A stretch of 64,000 nt of DNA from Carya illinoinensis (GCF_018687715.1 NC_056766.1:24227501-24291500); one strand, 5' to 3'; counted from the stretch's first letter, positions 44,889 to 57,550 are shown. Made by a program: numbers and translations. Notes: generated by a model not told the origin, from the sequence alone.

Positions 44889-45941
44889 CAAGAAGAGATT
44901 TTATCTTCAGTTTTTGATATTCGGGTAACTGATTTTGAATAATTGAAGACTCTTCAAAGGAAGGATCCAAAGCTGCTGGATATCAAGAAAAGAGTCAGAA
45001 AATCTCGAGGGTCGTTGCACTATAGTATGGATAAAGATGGAATTCTTCGGTTCTGAGATCGTAGGGTGGTCCCCAAAGATTCAGAATTCAAGGAGCGGAT
45101 CATGGCAGAAGCTCATGCGGCCTCTTATTCAATTCATCCCGGCAGTACAAAGATGTACCGGGACTTGAAGAAAAATTATTGGTGGGATGGAATGAAGAGG
45201 GATATTGCCTTGTATGTTGAGAAATGCCACACATGCCGTCAAGTCAAGGCCGAGCATCAAAGACCCGCAGGTATGCTCCAATCCCTCCCTATTCCTGAGT
45301 GGAAGTGGGATGACATCACGATGGACTTTGTAGTGGGCTTGCCGAGGATGCCTAGTGGGAAAAATTCTGTTTGGGTGATTGTTGACCAGTTAACGAAGAG
45401 TGCTCATTTCTTGCCTGTTAATAACACTGATTCCTTGGATAAGTTGACACGCTTGTATGTGAAAGAGATAGTGCGGCTACACGGCATACCGAAGAGTATA
45501 GTGTCGGATTGAGACCTAAGGTTCACGTCTCAGTTCTGGAAGAGTTTGCAGGCAGCATTGGGTACTAAGTTGAAGTTCAGTACTACATATCACCCGCAGA
45601 CAGACGGCCAATCAGAGCTCACCATTCAGACCTTTGAAGACATGTTGCGAGCATGTGTCATGAAATTTCAAGGGAGTTGGGAAAACCATTTGCCGCTCAT
45701 AGAGTTTGCATATAATAATAGCTTCCATACGACCATTCAGATGGCTCTCTATGAAGCTCTTTATGAGAGGAAGTGCAGATCGCCTTGGTGTTGGGATGAA
45801 GTCGGGGAGAGTAGGATAATTGGACCTGAAATAATTCAAGAGATGCAAAGCCAAGTTCGAATCATCAAGGATAAAATGGCAGCAGCTCAGAGTCATCAGA
45901 AAAGCTACGCTGATACCAAGAGGGAGAGAGTTATCTTTTGA
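44889..45941 (+). pseudogene. integrase of Tekay B
   Basis: Stops lie at 44939, 45055 and 45510. The zinc finger region HAASYSIHPGSTKMYRDL ends in EKCHTCRQVKAEH. The catalytic core has MDFVVGLPRMPSGKNSVWVI (first Asp), LHGIPKSIVSD (second Asp, immediately followed by a TGA for the expected Arg) and [14 protein letters not shown] (Glu). The core continues to [20 protein letters not shown] and ends at 45939. All three catalytic acids remain, but the stops prevent a full product. Confidence 0.9.
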
Positions 45942-45954
45942 AGAAGGTGATTGA

Positions 45955-46365
45955 GTTTATCTCAAAGTCTCTCCCATGAGAGGAGTTAAGCATTTTGGTA
46001 AGAAGAGGAAACTGGATCCGAGGTATGTCGGCCCTTTTCAGATTTTGGAGAAGGTAGGGTCCGTTGCTTATAGAGTTGCTTTGCCAGAATATTTTGGGGA
46101 TATTCATGATGTCTTCCACGTATCGTCCTTGAAGAAGAGCTTTGGACAACAAGAGCCACGCTTTGTCGACCCAGAGAGTATTCAGTTGCAACCGGACCTT
46201 ACTTATGAGGTTGTTCCGTAGCAGATCATGGATTGAAATGAGCAACAGTTGAGGTCCAAGACGATACCTTTGGTTAAGGTGGCATGGGGAGATCCGTTAG
46301 CTCAAGATTTCTCTTGGGAGCGAGTAGCGGATATGAGGGAGCAGTACCTATACTTGTTTGAGTAA
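45955..46365 (+). pseudogene. integrase C-terminal and chromodomain-like end of Tekay B
   Basis: Words GKKRKLDPRYVGPFQILEKV, AYRVALPEYFGDIHDVFHVS and SLKKSF are the GPF-type C-terminal module. After stops at 46219 and 46234 it continues with VKVAWGDPLAQDFSWERVAD and MREQYLYLFE, matching the short chromodomain end of Tekay elements. Confidence 0.85.
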
Positions 46366-46470
46366 TGATGGTACGTTTCTTAATCTTGGTGACAGGTGGT
46401 TTATGTGATATTATGTGGCTTGTTTCAAGTTGGTGTTTGATCTTGCAAATTTCGACGACGAAATTTGTTT

Positions 46471-46485
46471 TTAAGGGGGGGAGGA
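46471..46485 (+). other. polypurine tract of Tekay B
   Basis: TTAAGGGGGGGAGGA directly abuts the 3' LTR. The preceding GCAAATTTCGACGACGAAAT is shared with element A. Confidence 0.9.
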
Positions 46486-48537
46486 TGTGATGACCCCTTT
46501 TTACGTGTATTTTCACTGAAGGGTTGTTTTTAATTTAATTAATATATTATTTTATTTATTTTAAATTATTTTATTTTAATTGGTTTTTAATTTATTTGAT
46601 GTTGTGTTTTATTTATTTAGTCGTTTTACAGTTTTTAATATCATTTTCGGCGGACCTGTTTTGGTTTCCGGAGTGAGAACTGGACCTCATTTCTATTCCC
46701 TCATCTTTTCTTTTTCTCTTTTCTTTTTCTCTTTTCTTTTTTTCTTCTTTCTCTTTTTCTTCTTTTTCTTTCTTTTCTCTCTTCCTCCCCAGTTCTCTCC
46801 TGCGCGACACTCTCTCTCCTCTCCCTCACGCCGTTCCATCCAACCGCCCAGACCCACCGCCACCGGCCACCGTACAGCACACCACCACCACCAATCTCTT
46901 CCCCTCCCTCCAGTGAACCACCCCACCAACTTTCATCCCCAACCGTGCTGTCGTTTAGCCGGAAAACCATCATCAAGCCGCACGATTTTAGCTCCGATTT
47001 GCTGCCGTTGCTCCACCTCCGGCCACCACCTCTTCACCACTTCATCACAGACTCATTGCCGTCCTAACCCACCCATTTCCGGCCTCAATCCGTCACCGGA
47101 ACAGTCCCCACGAGCTAGCTTTCCGATTTGGGTATTTTGGCTTTCCTTCGCGGTTTTCGCCGCCACCCACGGCCAAACCTCACTTTCACTAGCTTCATAA
47201 ACATCCTTAGACCATTCCCTATCAATCTCGAGCTTTGGTTTGTCCCCGTTCAAAGGTGGGTATTTTACAACCCACGACAACAGTGAAATTTCACTGTTAT
47301 GTTGCTTTTCTTCCGCTATTTGCAACGCCACGACCTTTCAAAAAGTACCATATTGCGCTGTAAGTATTTTTCAAACCCTATTTTTAGATTTAAATATATT
47401 TTGCTCATTCAATAAATATTTATCTGTTGGTTGGTTGATTCCGGACTGAGTTCGAGGAGTTCGAGGGTCGGATGGTTTGAGGACGGAGTGCTTGGTTCTG
47501 ACTGTTTGTGATTGCTTAGTTATTTGTGCCATGAGGCGTGCGTTACATATTGCATACATATGCATTTTAATTAAATTGAGAAAATCCTGTTTTATTGGCG
47601 TAAATGGATTTTCGGGTGCGTGTGTCTCACGAGCCCAAGCCGAGATAGGCTATTATCTCGGTGGAGCTCCTTTGGTCACTCGGGAGTGTAATATACTGAG
47701 TGACATCCCCTGAGTTGTCACTGGGCGACGACGAGAGTGGGGGCTAGAGGATGCTTGGCTACGAATGCGCCGGGCGCAGAACTGGGCATCGCTCTACGTA
47801 CCGATTCCGTGGCCTTTCATTGGCGAGGGCTAGAGGATGCTTGGCTACAAACGCGCGGGGCGCGAAATTGGGCATCGCTCATTTAGGTGTCACACACATG
47901 GTCATTACCTGTAGTGTGGCATAGGAGGCAGGGTGTGCAGATGAACCCTAGGGGAGGTCATGGTGCATACGGATTAATTGGTTAATGGTTTGAGTTGGAT
48001 ATGGGCCAAATGTGACTTTTGGCCTGATATTTTGAAAGGATATGTTTTTGGGCCAAATGGAATTTTTGGCGTGTGTGGAAAAATATGATTTTATGGGTTT
48101 TGAGCTTTGGCATCCTTTCATGCATATTGTTTGAGTTTTATATGTTTTTATCTAGTGGTGTTTGGGTTTTACTTACCTGCGGCACCATTTTTGGTACTGT
48201 AGATTTTGGTGCAGAGTTCGAGGAAGAGGAGGAGGCCGAGCCCGAGGATGCGGCTCTGCCGGGGTGCTGAACTTAAAGTTTAATCTTTGTTGTTTGGTTT
48301 AAAAACAATATTTGTGCTTTGTAATATTTTATTATGTATGTTTTAAACAGCTTTGTATTAAATTAAGAAAAATTCTGGTACTTAGTTATTGACTTTGCTT
48401 TTCGCTGCGTGTTTCTCTTGCACATTCGTTGCTTATGCACACACTTGGCACTTGTCGATAAGGTGGTGACCCGTGATGTCACCATCCGGACGTCTCGATT
48501 TTCCCGTGTCTGTGCGTGGGGATTTGGGGGCGTCACA
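46486..48537 (+). repeat. 3' LTR of Tekay B
   Basis: The 2052-bp LTR carries the 86-bp repeat at 47743 and 47829. It keeps the ~135 bp deleted from the 5' LTR. Confidence 0.9.
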
Positions 48538-48716
48538 CCGCGCGCCCCCTGCTCAACCCAATGTCTAAAATCTTTTTAGACCCAAATTATAATATAATCA
48601 AAATTATAAATTAAAATTTATACATTTAAAAAAGATGCACTTATTAGAGTTGTATTTTGGATTAACTTGAATTCAACTTCAAGTTTTTAACAAATTTTAT
48701 ATATCTACAATTTTTA
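48538..48716. repeat. 184-bp tandem array, remainder of copy 4
   Basis: It starts with the duplicated target CCGCG and continues GCGCCCCCTGCTCAACCC to the AT-rich tail. This joins exactly to 39494 if Tekay B is removed. Confidence 0.8.
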
Positions 48717-50556
48717 TTAATGTAGTTTATGATAAAACCTTGGGTTTGATAATTAGTACTTCAAAAATATTTTTATAATCTTTAAATAAGTTCGATTATT
48801 ATTTTTGAGTTTGAATTGAGGTCCATAATTCAAGAAATTAGAACCTATTTATTTCTTTTTTTTCATCAATTTATTTTCACGGTTGCACAAGTTCACACAC
48901 AACCCGATAGACTCCATGCACGCTTATATCACTTCCATCCCTAGGGTTTTATTTTTTTGGTTCCTACATACACTACGGAAGAAACCTCAAGCCGGCGCAA
49001 TATCATTCTACACACAAGTCCCCACGGTTGCACAAGTTTGAGTTACCGAACAACCCTTCCTCCTTCCACAGCCACACAAAACCATAGCACAACCCTTCCT
49101 CCATCGGGCAGCATCAGTCCAAACGGAAAAGAGCATCCACCATTTGTCCCCTGTTTTTCCATACCCAAAACAGAGCATCCATCGATCTCCTTTTTGCCAA
49201 GCACGGTAAGCTTCATCATATCTTCCCTCACGTTTCTCTTTATCGGTTTATCTCTCTCTCTCTGTTTGGTAATGCACGTTCAACGTAGAGGCCGTTTCTT
49301 TATGCTGTACGTAAAGTATGGTTGTAAAGTATGTTTTTGGGTTGAGATTCTACCACTCTTCAAATTTCATATTACTTCTTTATGTTGTATGTAAAACAAA
49401 ACTATGCATATATATTACTAGTTCTTTCAGTTTGGTAAATATTAACTCTATGTGTGTGTATATATATACATATTAGAAATTTTGAACCAATACACCGAGA
49501 TAATATGTAGGTAATGGTCTCCCTGACATTCATTCAGTAGTTAATTGTTTCGAGGATGTTTTTGATTGGGTGGAAGCTAATATTCAGGATGTGCAATACC
49601 CCATTTACGGAGAGAGAAATTGCCTGTAAAAGAGTCAAGGAGGTTGAGTCTAGTTTAATGGAACACCTCAAGGAATAACAAAAGTTTCTTGGAGATGCAT
49701 TAGTATGGATTTTTGTGAACATTTTTGGGTGTTTGAATTTTTAGTAGTCTAATTACTTGTAAGGGATAACCTAGAAATAGAGGAAAACTATGGGAAAAAT
49801 CAAAGAATGATCAATAAAAAAAACTATGGGGCAGAAACGATCAATAAAAATAATAATGGTTCTAGTAAAAATAATAATGGTTGATTCTTTTTTTTTAAAA
49901 TAATAAAAAAAAATCAAAGGATCATAATGGTTCTTTTTTTTAAAATAATTACTTGATATATGACGCTGTGTTATCTCCATTTGTTATTTAATACATAATA
50001 AAGAAAACTAATATATGCTTAGAGAGAGAGAGAAAAAAAAAAAGAAGCAACAAAATAAAAAATATTATGACTATTGAGCTACCTGAAATTTATCGTTCAG
50101 ATGGTATTTTTAACTGACATTATTACATAGTATTGAAAAAATCAAAGGTTAATCTTTTCTTTTTTTTTTTTTTGGAGAATTATGTTTGATTCTCCAAAGT
50201 TTAGAAACCTTAGTAAGGCAATGACACTCTACCAGCACATATATATATACACACACACACTCTTTTCAATGCATAGTTTTCTTTTACACTATGGGGCAAG
50301 ATATGAGTAATTAGCATGAGCCGCATATGTATCAATCCTCAAGTTATCGATCCATAGCTACTAGAGTACTACTCTTAACCATGGGGAAATTCTTTGGGGA
50401 GAATAGAATATTCTTTATGCTTATGATTATATGCAAATTTAAGCTTTATTTTGCTTTCCTCATACAGTTAAATTATTTTCCATACTATGTTTTAAGTTAT
50501 TGATGATCTTGCATTCTCATAGGTTTCTGTTTTCATATTTAAAATATAGTTAAGCT
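48717..50556. other. unassigned CACTA interior upstream of TNP2
   Basis: AT-rich DNA. 48950-49240 is a pyrimidine-rich, cytosine-rich block ending in (CT)n near 49250, resembling a plant 5' leader. An AAAATAATAATGG word is repeated near 49840-49940. No protein motif was found. It may hold the promoter and 5' untranslated region of the CACTA transcript. Confidence 0.4.
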
Positions 50557-53445
50557 ATGGACAAAAGTTGGATGAAAAAACCTCGACATACAAAAGAGTA
50601 TCTCGATGGTGTCAATGAGTTTTTGAAGTTTGCATGCGAGAATTGTGATACAAATTCGTCGATTTGTTGCCCATGTAGAAAATGTGGATTACAAATGAAA
50701 TGGCATGCTATGGCTTTTTATGTCATCAAAGACTTCTTCACAAATGAAATGGCATGCTATGGGCCGCACAAATGATGGGGTATTAAGGCATCCAACAGAT
50801 GGCATGGCCTGGAAGACGTTTGATACAAAACATATGATTTTGCCTCTGACCCCCGCAATGTTAGGCTTGGTTTATCTGCATATGGCTTTAATCCTTTTGG
50901 AAACATGAGCATTTCTTATAGTACTTGGCCGGTTATGTTGGTACCTTACAATTTACCTCCTTGGATGTGCATGAAACGATCAAGTTTCATGCTATCATTG
51001 ATTATACCGGGACCATCATCACCTTCAATGAATATAAATGTATACTTAGAGCCTCTAATATCAGAATTAAAGGAATTATGAGAGGTTGGAGCACCAACCT
51101 ATGATATTTGCTCTAGAGAGATCTTTACAATGCGCGTAGCTTTAATTTGGAAGATAAATGATTTTCCTGCGTATGTTGATTTGTCTGGGTGGAGTATGAA
51201 AGGTCATTTAGCATGTCCTATTTGTATGGGTAACACACGATCTAGATGGCTGAAACATGGAAAAAAAATTTCCTATATGGGGCATAGACGATTCTTGCCA
51301 AGTAATCATAGGTGGAGAATGATGGCAAAAACATTTGATGGTACACTAGAAATTGATCCTTCACCTACTATGCCAACACCTGATGAAATCTTGGAACAAT
51401 TAGATGATTTAAATTACAATGATAGAACAGATCATAAAAGAAAAAGAGTTGTGGGGTTGACTAGTGTTAAGGAACACTCATGGAAGAAATGTAGTATTTT
51501 CTTTAGTTTACCTTACCAGAAAGATAATTTATTGCGTCATAATCTTGATGTGATGCACATTGAAAAAAATGTGGTGGATAATATTGTTGGCACACTATTA
51601 AATATTGATACAAAATCAAAAGATGGCATAAAAGCATGCCTTGACTTACAAGAGATGGGTTTGAGACCACAACTTCATTCGGTTTTAACAGATGCAAACA
51701 AGACATATTTGCCTCCTGCTATTTTCACAATGAGTAACAAAGAAAAAGAAGACTTGTTGAAGGTTATACAAAATGTAAAAGTACCGGATGGTTATTCTTC
51801 AAATGTTTCACGTTGTGTCAAGCTTCAACACTGTACCATAGTGGGCATGAAGAGTCATGATTGCCATATATTGATGCAACAGCTCCTGCCAATTGCATTG
51901 TGTGGGTCATTACCTAAGAAGATAATAGAACCATTAATCGAGCTATCTGGATTCTTCAGGGGAATTTGTTCCAAAACGTTGCGGCTTGAAGATTTGGACC
52001 GATTGGAATCTAGAATACCTTACATATTGTGCCAATTAGAAATGATATTTCCGCCATCATTTTTCACGGTTATGGTTCACTTGACTATACATTTAGTTGC
52101 AGAATGTAAGCTTGGAGGACCCATTCATTATTGATGGATGTATCCTGTTGAATGTATGCTATAGTTATTGAATTAAAAACACATAAATCTATTAAAGTAA
52201 GAACATATTTTTTAAAAATAATAAAAGTCATCTAATGATTTATGTGGTAGGTACCTACACCGACTTAAGTTTCATGTGCGTAACAAAGCTGTGCCAGAAG
52301 GTTCCATTGCTGAAGGATATTTACTAGAAGAATTATTGACGTTTTGTTCTCATTATTTAGAATCTGCTCGAACGGTTTTCAATAGACCATCTAGAAACCC
52401 GAATGATTCTAAAGGGAAAGTTGTTGACGTTTGCCTAGATTTTATGTCGTGCACCGAAGCACATCGTTATATTCTCTTCAACTCTAATGATTTCACTCCA
52501 TGTGAGTTGCAATGCTTGATACCTATGAATTAAATTATATTTAATTTATATTTGTGAAATTGTAACAAACATTTGTGATGTCGTGAACATATAATAGGAT
52601 GCACTTGGAAATAATGAGGAATACAGTTGATGGGAATCATTTATCGAATGATGAACTACAGAAGAGGCACGAAGACCAATTTTGTAATTGGTTCCAAGAC
52701 TATGTATGGATTACACCCCATTCAATATCGTATCACAATATTAATTTATTATGCCTCTGTAGCTAGTTTTTGTCATTTTAATCAATGCTAATAATAGAAC
52801 CTTTCAGGTAATGAAAATTGATGACAATGGAAGAAGCAAATTGAGCCATAAAGTCGTAATGCATTCTAAAGGACCCATGCGAGTTGCCAAAGAATTTAAA
52901 CAAATTGTCATCAATGGCAAAAAATATCGCACTAGGAATCACAAAAATGGGAACAAAACTCAGAATTGTGGTGTTAGTGTGTGTACTGATCAAGATGGCC
53001 CTGCTTGGTATGGCCAATTAACACGCATAATTGAGGTTATGTATTATGATGGGTCCCAATATGTGTTATTCAAATGTGATTGGGCAGACATTGCTCGAGG
53101 TAGAGGTTTCAAGGAGGACGAGTTTGGCTTTACGATTGTAAATTTTTCTCATCTAGTACACACTAGTAGTCGGAAACTGATGATCTGTTTGTTTTATCTT
53201 CCCAAGTATCTCAAGTATTTTATGTGGTAGATGAAAGATACCCAAATTGGGTCGTCATCATTAAGACAAAACCAAGAGACGTGTATGACACTGGTGAAGA
53301 GAAAGTGACTGACGATGATGAGGATGAATATTTAGTCAATGAATATTGTATTAACACTTCCAAAGATGAAGCTATTGAACTTGGTATTGACGATGTTGTG
53401 TGGACGCGAAATGACATAGATGGAATGACAATCGAAACTCGCTAA
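50557..53445 (+). pseudogene. CACTA TNP2-type transposase, multi-exon and broken
   Basis: It opens with the Transpos_assoc domain (MDKSWMKKPRHTKEYLDGVN, FACENCDTNSSICCPCRKCG, 50557-50690). About 180 residues are then missing. The main block 51130-52134 has FPAYVDLSGWSMKGHLACPI, LPYQKDNLLRHNLDVMHIEK and, at its end, VHLTIHLVAECKLGGPIHY (TNP2 plus DUF4218). After an intron-like gap, 52276-52530 reads RNKAVPEGSIAEGYLLEELL. A short exon at 52600-52703 (MHLEIMRNTVDGNHLSNDEL) is spliced by GT 52704/AG 52807 to the DUF4216 part (52808-53157, WYGQLTRIIEVMYYDG). An acidic end follows to 53445. Stops near 51080 and 52132 and a shift near 50835 make it inactive. Confidence 0.85.
50691..50762. repeat. 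23-bp direct repeat at the deletion scar in TNP2
   Basis: The 23-bp word at 50691-50713 (core AATGAAATGGCATGCTATGG) recurs exactly at 50740-50762. Between the copies lies ATGTCATCAAAGACTTC. The repeat marks the place where the segment between Transpos_assoc and TNP2 is lost. Confidence 0.85.
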
Positions 53446-53812
53446 TAGTGTTGAGTTTTCATTTATATTTCTATAGGCTTGTTTACATCAATTTTCTTTT
53501 ATATAGGCCTGTTTAGTGGTACTGTTTTTGCTATATCGTTTTGTTGGTACTTGGTTTTTTTTAATTTTGTTCTATATTTTTGTAAAATCCAGGTACTCTG
53601 ATTGTTACTATGATATTCCCCCGCCACAAGTGAGGGTTTATTAATAAATTCGGGTGGGGGTCACTAATGGACATGTAACTACCCTCTCTTTAATTTTTTT
53701 TAAAAAAATATGATATCTTTTATCACATAAATCTATTTCATATCATGCTCAAAATATTATTATTTCTATTGATTTGCATATGCAATTTTTTTTTCTTTTT
53801 TGTATAGGTACA

Positions 53813-55798
53813 ATGGGTCCAAAAAAGACGGCAAAGACTACCATACCACACTTGCGAAGACAATCTACAAGACTACAAGTTGTCCATAGTGAGACACAAT
53901 CTGATAGGGCGGCCCATTCATTACCCTCTGCCGATGGACCACCCATTTCCGTTAATAGGATGGTGGAGTCATCACCTTCTATATATTGTCCTTCACAGCC
54001 ATCATTATCTTCACAGCAAGAGACCCAACCTTCTACATCTAACCAAATGGAAGGACAACTATCCACACATACGGAGATTAGCAGAGAGACTGAGCCATGC
54101 ACATCTGTACCAATAGCGCCTAGTTCAGAAGCAGAAAATGTCGACTCATGTTCCGACATTTGAGATTGCTTTGTCGTCGTCGTAGGTATGTTTCTATTTT
54201 TCTTACTTATTATTTATTTAACTATGAATGAAGATTTACAAAATACTAACAATGTAACTAAATCCATTTTTGCAGATAGTAATGGTGATCGAGCAAAGAG
54301 ACCATTGTACTCGATTCCTGACATTTGGCATCTTCCAGAAGGGGAGTGCATTGAATGGAGCTCAATCTTCTTGGTCAACCTATAAAAAAGCAAGACTCAA
54401 AGGTGGTAAGGTTTGGTGGTCTGATAGCGAGAATTAATAAGTTGGTTCCAATAATTTACAAAGATTGGAGGTCGGTGCCTAATACCGTGAAGGAGGAAGC
54501 ATGGGGTCTTATAAATGTATGATTTTTTATAAAATCATATTAAAAAATTATTAATAATTAATAGGTATATTTTGAAATTTGTTTTTAGAAAGCTACTCAC
54601 ACACTTGTGTAAATTTAGTTTGACTGTAGGGCAAGTTTAAAATTCCTGATGACAAATTGGATGTATTCAAAAAATGGATACTAAAGGACTTGGGGAAGAA
54701 ATGGAAAGACTACAAGCATGAGTTGAAGAAAAAGTTACTTAATGGAAAAGACACATCTGCAGCACAAGTTGTGGCAAGGGCAAGTCCCGATATGGTGGAC
54801 TTAAAGCAACTGGCAGAGTTGGCCAATCTTTGGTTCGATCTAGAATATATGGTAACAGTGCGCACATTTTTGTTATAGATTTATAAAGTTAACCAACTAG
54901 TTATTTTCATAATTATCATAATCTTTGTGATGTTGTAGTCAAAATGTAATAAAAACAAGGAGTGTCGTAAGAAGCAGTTGATTGTTCACAGCGGAGGATT
55001 GAAAAGTTTAGCAAGATATGCCCATGATGTGGTATTTATTTAATTAATATTTGTTTATTGTTAAATATTTGTTAGTTCTTTGTTTTCGATATATGTGTTT
55101 AATCTAAAATATTGGAAGCAGAAAAAATCAACTGGGGCATTGCCAAGTCGAGCCTAGTTGTTTGTCAAGACCCATAAGAAAAAGGATGGCACACACTACA
55201 ATGATGAAACGAGAAAGAAAGTGGTATGTTTATTTTCAAATTTATTACTTTTTAATTTTAATGGATTTATAAGATGGAGAATAATGTGTATTTTTTATTG
55301 TCTATTACAGGTTGAGATGGACTTTTAACACAGGACACAAATCCTATAGAAATGGGGTCTGGAGGAACCATGACTTGGAAATCAGATGATGTTTATTTGA
55401 AAGTTATGGGCCTAGAACAGCCTGGACGTGTGTGCGGTTTGGGGTTTGGGCCAACCCCTATAAGACAAACTTGTCAACAATCACTACCAACTTCAAACCA
55501 AGAAGATGATATATCAAATGAAGAGTTTGATAAAATGCAAAATGAATTAACTGAATTGAGGAACTTAGTAAACACATTCGTGCATGCACAGGTGAGCACC
55601 CCACATATTTTTAGTTGATATCAGTCAACCATATTTTGGAATTTTTGGACCCTAATTTGAATTTATATTCAGGCTTCAGGACAAAATCAAAATGAGAATG
55701 AAGAGGAAGAGAAAGATGAAGAAAAGAAAAATGCTGAAGAGGAGGAGGATCAAGAGGAAGATGAAGAAGAGGAAGAGAACGATGAGGAAAATGATTGA
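53813..55798 (+). pseudogene. CACTA TNPA-like gene (Transposase_24 family), about seven exons
   Basis: Exon 1 starts at ATG 53813 (MGPKKTAKTTIPHLRRQSTR) and is Ser/Pro/Gln-rich. Later exons have consensus splice sites: acceptor 54274; 54630-54851 (GKFKIPDDKLDVFKKWILKD, LGKKWKDYKHELKKKL); 54939-55031 (SKCNKNKECRKKQLIVHSGG); 55122-55223 (STGALPSRA, stop, LFVKTHKKKDG); 55311-55591 (MTWKSDDVYLKVMGLE); and 55673-55798, a run of Glu and Asp. The KFxxP...GKKWKDYKHELK and later KTHKKKDG pattern is that of plant En/Spm Transposase_24 proteins, the DNA-binding partner of TNP2. Stops in exon 1 (54161), near 55156 and at 55326 suggest decay. The order after TNP2 on the same strand is usual for CACTA. Confidence 0.75.
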
Positions 55799-56454
55799 GG
55801 GTCAGGATTACAAGTTAGACTATAATTGAGACTATATCTATGGTATTTGTCATATATCGACGTTTGCTTTGTTTAATGGTATTTGCAACTTTCCTTAATT
55901 AAGACTAAATTTATGGTTATGCCATATATCAATGTTTGCTCTGTTTTGCTAAGTTGGAATTAGGATGGATTATAAAAAGGATAAGTGTTGGATTATGCAT
56001 ATGGTTTACTACTCTTTTTGGAAGTTGTGAATCTTAGTATGATATTTAACATATTTTGTCATAAAGTTCGCAAACGACACATTCTTTTTTAAAAAAGAAT
56101 AAATATGACATCCATATTAAAAGATTAAATTTTTAGTAATAGATTATTTTTTTCAAAAGGGATATTGTATGACACTTGCACATTTTTTAAAAGGAATGCA
56201 CAATACTTACATTACTGTATTGTACATTACTTATTAAATATTGAAAGAAAGAAATTAAACGGCATCACATTAAGATCTCGACGCGCGAACTCTCTTCTTT
56301 AGTTCTATTTAACCTCCCTCCCTCTAGAACTGGAATGTGATATATGGCATTTACAGGTAGGGCATCCTAGAAATTTAACTAAGATTTTGTGGGTATTTTC
56401 GTATCATTTAAATAAGTTTTATTGTTATTTATTTTACTATCAATAAATTTATAA
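55799..56454. other. 3' flank of the TNPA-like gene
   Basis: AT-rich DNA with TTTATGGT/TTTGTCATAT words and no coding signal. Probably the 3' untranslated region and spacer before the subterminal repeats. Confidence 0.4.
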
Positions 56455-57089
56455 TAGCCTTCATCGCTGACGCTATATATTATTACCAGCATCACAATAA
56501 ATACTTTGGCGCATTTATCAATTACTGCATTTCATTGATCAATTTTCATGATTTGGTAAACGCCGCCAATGATATATAATTATTACTTGTGTAACAATAT
56601 AAACGCTGGAAAACTACTTATTTACCAGCGTAAAGTTACTCAATGGTCAGCATTTGTTCAAAAGATATAAACGCCAAAAAAATCAGTACTTTATCGGCGT
56701 AAACTCTATCAATTATCGGCGTTTTGTGAAACGCCACTGATGTTATATATTAGTACCGGCGGTAGATTAAAAATGCCGACAAACACGGTTAATATAACGG
56801 CGTATAATTAATAATGTATTGGCATTTGTTTAAACGCCACCAAAAACATATATCACTACTGGCGTAACAATCTAAATGCTGGGAAACTACTAATTTTCCA
56901 GTGCATAATTGCTATTTTGGCGGCATTATTATAAATGCCGCTAAATCTATATATTATTACTGGCGTAAAAATTTAAACGCCAGGAATCTCAAAAATTTAC
57001 CTGCAGAAACATTAAGCGCCGGTAAATTTATCTAACTACCAGCGCATAAACAAATGCCACCAAGTTTGCTTTTTGTTTTTGTTGTAATT
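56455..57089. repeat. right subterminal repeats and degraded terminal repeat of CACTA
   Basis: Many copies of AACGCCGCCA, TATCGGCGTTTTGTGAAACG and ATAAATGCCGCTAAA-like words occur in both orientations over 630 bp. The last ~33 bp mirror the left terminus with about four mismatches, ending TTGTAATT instead of TTGTAGTG. Confidence 0.75.
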
Positions 57090-57550
57090 AGCTTATTGAT
57101 TTTTTTTTAGTGCAACCTAACTTAGAAATATCAGTAGTTGCCTGTTACAATTTCCCTAATAAAAATCTTTGTTAAAAGTTTTAGGGTTAAATAGGAAAAT
57201 GATTCATGTGGTTTGCCTTTAAGTTCAACTACTCGTATTTTGAGTAACCTCAAAATATTGGTCCCTTCATTAGTATTTTGTTAGTATACAATTATATATA
57301 AGTTACGTAGTATAATAAATGTCATTCTCGGCATCCTTTCTTTATGTAGTTGTGTGCTTGTGTTTTGCTCATCTACCATTGTTTTCAGCAGTTTGCATGT
57401 CTTTGGTCCTGACCCAACTTGGGACTCGATTAAGCCTTATCAACTGTGGGATATCTCTCAAAAGTGTGTGTGCTGCCCATCATGGCTTGAAGTGGTTGGC
57501 GGTCCTCGATCAAGCCCATCGTGAATGCTGGACATGTGTTAGACAGTCAA
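57090..57550. other. unassigned stretch between CACTA and the Tat-2 repeats
   Basis: No protein motif was recognised. 57319-57594 is open but has no family-like pattern. From about 57400 the base composition matches the following repeats, so part may be Tat-2 3' untranslated region or LTR. Confidence 0.35.

Larger units (their letters stand above)
39495..48537 (+). mobile_element. Tekay/Del-type Ty3/gypsy element B, full structure but mutated
   Basis: LTRs 39495-41402 and 46486-48537 (TGTGATGAACC/TGTGATGACCC...GGCGTCACA) have a perfect CCGCG target duplication (39490-39494 and 48538-48542). Order inside: PBS, gag, protease, reverse transcriptase, RNase H, integrase, chromodomain-like end, polypurine tract. 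Several stops and three frameshifts make it inactive. It inserted into the 184-bp array inside CACTA. Its LTRs are clearly related to those of element A. Confidence 0.95.
25974..57089 (+). mobile_element. CACTA (En/Spm) DNA transposon with nested retrotransposons
   Basis: The left end is CACTACAAAAAA...GCAAATTTGGTGGCAT. The right end (57057-57089) is its inverted complement in degraded form (TGCCACCAAGTTTGC...TTGTTGTAATT). Both ends have dense subterminal repeats of the same GGCGGCATTT/AAATGCCGCC family. Plus-strand TNP2 and TNPA-like genes lie at 50557-55798. Without Tekay A and B it would be about 13.7 kb, a usual size for an autonomous CACTA element. The flanking 3-mers (CCT and AGC) do not match, so the pairing of the two ends is an inference. 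Confidence 0.65.

Noticed and set aside
38862..48716. hAT-type miniature element with both ends
   Set aside because: Only a left TAGGGGTG-like end is visible; no inverted partner near 48716-48960 and no 8-bp duplication.
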